NCBI RefSeq assembly: GCF_026420865.1
Contig: NZ_JAPCWC010000007.1
Coordinates: 1 to 64,000 of the forward strand
Direction of reading: 5' to 3'
Origin: Novosphingobium clariflavum
Lineage (GTDB): Bacteria > Pseudomonadota > Alphaproteobacteria > Sphingomonadales > Sphingomonadaceae
Length of the DNA: 64,000 nucleotides
Position numbers and translations under genes: made by a program. This document shows positions 60,686 to 64,000 of this stretch, in pieces. Position 1 is the first letter of the stretch. The number at the start of each line of letters is the position of its first letter. The notes below the pieces were generated by a model. That model had not been told where the DNA came from. It was given only the letters and a program-made list of their open reading frames with translations, and ran no database searches.

Positions 60686-62247
60686 TGCAGTTCGAGCACC
60701 ACGACCGACTTGGCCGGCAGGGTGACGACAAGGTTGCCGCCCTGCACCACGGCGCCCGAGAACGCCTCCGGCTTCACCACGCCGGGTGCGTCGAAAGTGT
60801 TGTGCGAATTGATCGCCGGGGCCGTCAGGATCTTGCCGGTGACAGCGCCCGCCGTAGCGCCGTCGAGCTTGATCGTCACGGTGTTGGGCTGGTTGGGATC
60901 GAGGTTCGACAGGCCGACATGGATCTTGCCGTCCTTGGCCTTCACCGCCGAGCCACTGACGGCCGGCATCGTGAACTGGTCCTTCGAGTACCACGGCGAC
61001 TTGATCTCGATCGGCAGCACCGTCGCGTCCTGCCACGGCTTGTACATGTCGAAGACCCAGTAGGTCGGCGTCAGCACCATCTTGTTGCCGTCGGTCAGGA
61101 TCATCGCCTGCAGCACGTTCACCATCTGGGCGATGGCGGTCATGCGCACGCGGTCGGCATGCTTGGCGAAGATGTCGAGGTTGATCGAGGCGATCAGCGC
61201 ATCGCGCAGGGTGTTCTGCTGGCGCAGGAACCCGGGATGGGTGCCCGGATCCTGAGCGTACCACGAGCCCCACTCGTCGACCGCGAGGAAGACCTTCTTC
61301 TCGGGATCGTACTTGTCCATGATCGCCGAGTGCTTGGTGATCAGTTCGTCCATCCGGCGCGCTTCGTTCAGCGTATCGGCCCAGCCGTGCTCGTCGAAGT
61401 TGACCGGATCGGCCTTGGGCGGCCAGCCGCCTTCGGGCAGGGTATAGTAGTGGAGCGAGAGGCCGTCGACGTTGCCGCCGGCGACGCGCATCATCGTCTC
61501 GGTCCAGTTGTAGTCGTCGACGTTGGCACCCGAGGCGACCTTGAGGATCTTGGTACCGGCAGGCGCCTTCACGAAGGTCGCATAACGGCGCGTTTCGTCC
61601 GCCGCGAACTCGGGACGCATGTTGCCGCCGCAGCCCCACAGCTCGTTGCCGACGCCGAAGTAGGCCACCTTCCACGGCTCCTTGTGGCCGTTGCGGGCGC
61701 GTTCGTCGGCCAGCGAACCGGCGGGCGCGGTCATGTATTCGACCCATTCGGCCATTTCGCGCGGGGTGCCGTCACCGACGTTGCCGGCGATATAGGCTTC
61801 CGCGCCGACCTGACGCAGCAGTTCGAAGAATTCGTGGGTGCCTACCGCGTTGGGTTCGGTCACGCCGCCCCAGTGGGTGTTGACCTTGACCGGGCGCTTG
61901 GCAGGCGCGCCGATGCCTTCACGCCAGTGGTATTCGTCGGCAAAGCAGCCGCCGGGCCAGCGGATCACCGGCACCTGCAGTTCGCGCAGCGCCGAGACGA
62001 CGTCGTTGCGGAAACCGTTGGTGTTCGGAATCTTGCTGTTCTTGCCGACCCACAGGCCGCCGTAGATACCCGTGCCGAGGTGCTCGGCGAACTGGGTGAA
62101 GACTTCCTTGTGGTAGACCGGGCCGGGCTTGCCGGCTTCGATCGTCGCGGTGGTCGGCTGGCCGTTGGTGTCGGCCTGAGCCGTGCCTGCGAGCGCGGTG
62201 GCGCTCAGCAGGACGGCTGCGGTGGTGAGGCGAAGCGCCTTCAACAT
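60682..62247 (-). CDS. GH51 alpha-L-arabinofuranosidase, secreted
   Basis: A 521-residue enzyme with a signal peptide (LTTAAVLLSATALAGTAQA). The acid/base Glu202 is in GVGNELWGCGG and the nucleophile Glu325 in LAVDEWGSW, both typical of GH51. VIRWPGGCFADEYHW is the conserved barrel strand. It removes arabinofuranosyl units from arabinan or arabinoxylan. Most GH51 enzymes are cytoplasmic; a signal peptide here suggests periplasmic action. GAGAGGA precedes the ATG at 62247. Confidence 0.95.
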   Translation of the reverse strand: MLKALRLTTAAVLLSATALAGTAQADTNGQPTTATIEAGKPGPVYHKEVFTQFAEHLGTGIYGGLWVGKNSKIPNTNGFRNDVVSALRELQVPVIRWPGGCFADEYHWREGIGAPAKRPVKVNTHWGGVTEPNAVGTHEFFELLRQVGAEAYIAGNVGDGTPREMAEWVEYMTAPAGSLADERARNGHKEPWKVAYFGVGNELWGCGGNMRPEFAADETRRYATFVKAPAGTKILKVASGANVDDYNWTETMMRVAGGNVDGLSLHYYTLPEGGWPPKADPVNFDEHGWADTLNEARRMDELITKHSAIMDKYDPEKKVFLAVDEWGSWYAQDPGTHPGFLRQQNTLRDALIASINLDIFAKHADRVRMTAIAQMVNVLQAMILTDGNKMVLTPTYWVFDMYKPWQDATVLPIEIKSPWYSKDQFTMPAVSGSAVKAKDGKIHVGLSNLDPNQPNTVTIKLDGATAGAVTGKILTAPAINSHNTFDAPGVVKPEAFSGAVVQGGNLVVTLPAKSVVVLELQ

Positions 62248-62269
62248 TTCTTGTCCTCTCCCGGAAATA

Positions 62270-63196
62270 TCAGTCGTGGAATTCTTCGACCAGCGCACGC
62301 TTGCCGCGCAGGAAGGCGTCGGCCACGAGGCGCAGCGGGGCGATGTCGACATCGCTGCGGCCGCCCCGGATCAGGTTGGCGAAGCGCGCGTAGAGGCCCG
62401 GATATTCCATGTCCTCGTTGTGCTCGGTGCCGCTGGGCAGGGTGAGCACGGCGCCGCCATTGGCGAGCTTGAGCGTTCCGGCATCGGTCTCGACGATGAT
62501 GTCCCACGACTGCGGGCCGGTCTGGCGCCAGTCGAGGTCCATGTGGATCTCGGCCCCGGCGGTGTCGCAGAACTCGATGTCGGCGGCGATCGGCGCGGCG
62601 CGGTTGGCGGGCAGGCTGAGCGTCGCTTCCTTGAGGAAGAACGGGCGCGGCATGATGTGGGTGGCGATCGAGAGGGCATTGATGCCCGGATCGAACACGC
62701 CAAGGCCGCCCGGCTCCCAGATCCAGTCCTGGCCCGGATGCCAGACGCGCACGTCCTCGCGCCAGACGATCTTGGCGCTGAGGATGGTACGCTCGGCCAG
62801 CCAGGCACGGGCAGGCGCGACACCGGCGGCGTAGCGCGAGTGCCACGAGGCGAACAGGGTGACGCCCACCTTCTCGGCGCGGCTTTCCAGCGCGGCCACT
62901 TCGGCGAGCGTCGCGCCCGGCGGCTTTTCGAGGAACACGTGCATGCCCTTCGACAGCGCCAGCGCGGCCAGGTCGTAACGGACCTGCGGCGGGGTGCAGA
63001 GCGCCACCGCGTCGATCGCCGGACCTTTCTCGATCAGCTCTTCAAGGCTGCTGAAGTGCGGGATGCCTTCGGGGCCGCGATGGTTGGGGCTGACGGTGGC
63101 GCCGATGCTGAAGTTCGGGTTGCCCTCGATCGCGGGGATGTGCTGGTCGCGGGCGATCTTGCCCACGCCAACGATGGCAATGCGGATCGGATCCAT
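62270..63196 (-). CDS. Gfo/Idh/MocA dehydrogenase, L-arabinose/D-galactose 1-dehydrogenase type
   Basis: A 308-residue NAD(P)-dependent dehydrogenase. Rossmann start IAIVGVGKIARDQHIPAI, the conserved EKPPGAT lysine and GGLGVFDPGINALS. It resembles the Azospirillum L-arabinose 1-dehydrogenase and the D-galactose 1-dehydrogenases, which oxidise C1 to the lactone. Both sugars fit this locus. It starts four bases after the AraD1-type gene ends. Confidence 0.88.
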   Translation of the reverse strand: MDPIRIAIVGVGKIARDQHIPAIEGNPNFSIGATVSPNHRGPEGIPHFSSLEELIEKGPAIDAVALCTPPQVRYDLAALALSKGMHVFLEKPPGATLAEVAALESRAEKVGVTLFASWHSRYAAGVAPARAWLAERTILSAKIVWREDVRVWHPGQDWIWEPGGLGVFDPGINALSIATHIMPRPFFLKEATLSLPANRAAPIAADIEFCDTAGAEIHMDLDWRQTGPQSWDIIVETDAGTLKLANGGAVLTLPSGTEHNEDMEYPGLYARFANLIRGGRSDVDIAPLRLVADAFLRGKRALVEEFHD

Positions 63197-63199
63197 GGC

Positions 63200-64000
63200 T
63201 CAGAGTGCCTTCACGGTCATGGTCGCCGCAGCCGGAGCGGCAGCGCGGGCGAGCGGGTTGGCGACCGGCAGGGTGAACGGCGCGGCCGAGATCTCGAACA
63301 CGTCGCCTTCCTGGGTGGTCACGCCGTCGCTGAACGAGAGCGTGGCGGTGCCGAAGAAGTGGACATGCACGTCGCCGGCGCGGCGGAACAGGTCGTACTT
63401 GAAGTGGTGGTGCTCAAGGTTGGCGAACGTGTGCGACATGTTCGCCTCGCCCGAGAGGAAGGGCTTTTCCCAGATCGTTTCGCCATCGCGGACGATCTTG
63501 CTGGTGCCCTCGATCTTCTCCGGCGGGGTGCCGAGCAGCAGTTCCGGGCCAAGCGCAGCCTGGCGCAGCTTCGAGTGGGCAAGCCAGAGGTAGTTGTGAC
63601 GCTCGGTCACGTGGTCCGAGAACTCGTTGGCGAGCGCGAGGCCGAGGCGGTACACGGTGCCGTCTTCACCGACGATGTAGATGCCGGCGAGTTCCGGCTC
63701 TTCGCCGCCGTCCTTGGCGAACGCAGGCATGGTCAGCGCTTCGCCGGGGCCGACGAGCAGCTGGCCATCGCCCTTGTAGAACCATTCCGGCTGCTGGCCT
63801 TCGGTGCCGGCCGCGGGCTTGCCGCCTTCGAGACCCTCAAGGAACATGCGCATGGAATCGGTGACGTTCTCACCCGAGGCGGCGGCGGCGTGCATCTTGT
63901 TGCGGCCTTCGGCCGAACCGAGGTGCGTGAGGCCGGTGCCGGTCAGCAGCAGATGGGCGGAATCGTCGTGGTCGATCGGGGCCAGCAGGGTGCCGGCGGC
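63200..64000 (-). CDS. AraD1/GguC-type FAH-superfamily protein (runs off right edge)
   Basis: The frame is open to the window edge, 266 codons plus stop, without its N-terminus. The segment LLAPIDHDDSAHLLLTGTGL, then THLGSAEGRNKMH is characteristic of the AraD1/GguC family, fumarylacetoacetate-hydrolase-like. NKMHAA is internal, not the start. Relatives have been linked to 2-keto-3-deoxy-L-arabinonate dehydration. With the dehydrogenase it suggests the non-phosphorylative arabinose route. The start lies outside the window. Confidence 0.85.
   Translation of the reverse strand, partial: AAGTLLAPIDHDDSAHLLLTGTGLTHLGSAEGRNKMHAAAASGENVTDSMRMFLEGLEGGKPAAGTEGQQPEWFYKGDGQLLVGPGEALTMPAFAKDGGEEPELAGIYIVGEDGTVYRLGLALANEFSDHVTERHNYLWLAHSKLRQAALGPELLLGTPPEKIEGTSKIVRDGETIWEKPFLSGEANMSHTFANLEHHHFKYDLFRRAGDVHVHFFGTATLSFSDGVTTQEGDVFEISAAPFTLPVANPLARAAAPAAATMTVKAL

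Overview
The window reads as Alphaproteobacteria, most likely a sphingomonad (Novosphingobium/Sphingobium-like). The reasons are the GC-rich codon use from about 13.2 kb onward, the divergent gpsA-tsaD / hemC-hemD-mitofilin block typical of Alphaproteobacteria, the yidC-engB cluster beside rnpA-rpmH, GTG and TTG starts, and a TonB-receptor-led arabinan locus. The genus call comes from recall of family sequences, not from a search.

Region 1 (1 to about 13,250) is the right part of an integrated prophage-like element with visibly lower GC than the rest. Running inward from the cut-off left edge it holds a terminase large subunit (GTG start, incomplete), a possible small terminase, a tail-to-tail HNH nuclease and D12 adenine methyltransferase pair (a probable type II restriction-modification moron), a repeat-rich non-coding control region, a HigBA toxin-antitoxin pair and two unknown membrane proteins. 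Next come a leftward chain of very small overlapping genes (including three tandem paralogues), a short tyrosine recombinase, several genes of unknown function and, at the right edge, a large serine integrase. The integrase start abuts a truncated sirtuin gene (cobB), so the element appears to have integrated into cobB. The rest of cobB should lie to the left, outside the window.

Region 2 (13.4 to 51.2 kb) is ordinary chromosome. It contains dapB-nth with coupled starts, dctA, dapE, an S1/P1 nuclease and a GST, then a phosphate module (PiT transporter with a Nudix-DUF47 protein). After that come engB-yidC-yidD-rnpA-rpmH, comM/yifB, an EamA exporter, uvrB, a LuxR-type regulator, a CoA-transferase and an S10 peptidase. 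A three-gene OmpA / micro-membrane protein / HhH set follows, then a flippase-gpsA-tsaD operon divergent from hemC-hemD-mitofilin, a ubiquinone hydroxylase with a PafA-type phosphatase, and a DsbD-family protein. Several intergenic inverted repeats stand out, including a 106-bp MITE-like element that supplies the stop codons of both neighbouring genes.

Region 3 (51.3 kb to the right edge) is a leftward carbohydrate locus for arabinan or arabinogalactan (pectin side chain) use. In transcription order it has an AraD1-type protein (cut by the window edge), a sugar 1-dehydrogenase, a GH51 arabinofuranosidase, KDPGal kinase and aldolase, two GH43 enzymes, a SusC-like TonB receptor with a palindromic operator, and a six-hairpin glycosidase with a discoidin-like domain. 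Together these would bind oligosaccharide at the outer membrane, trim arabinose and galactose units, and oxidise the sugars non-phosphorylatively to pyruvate-level products.
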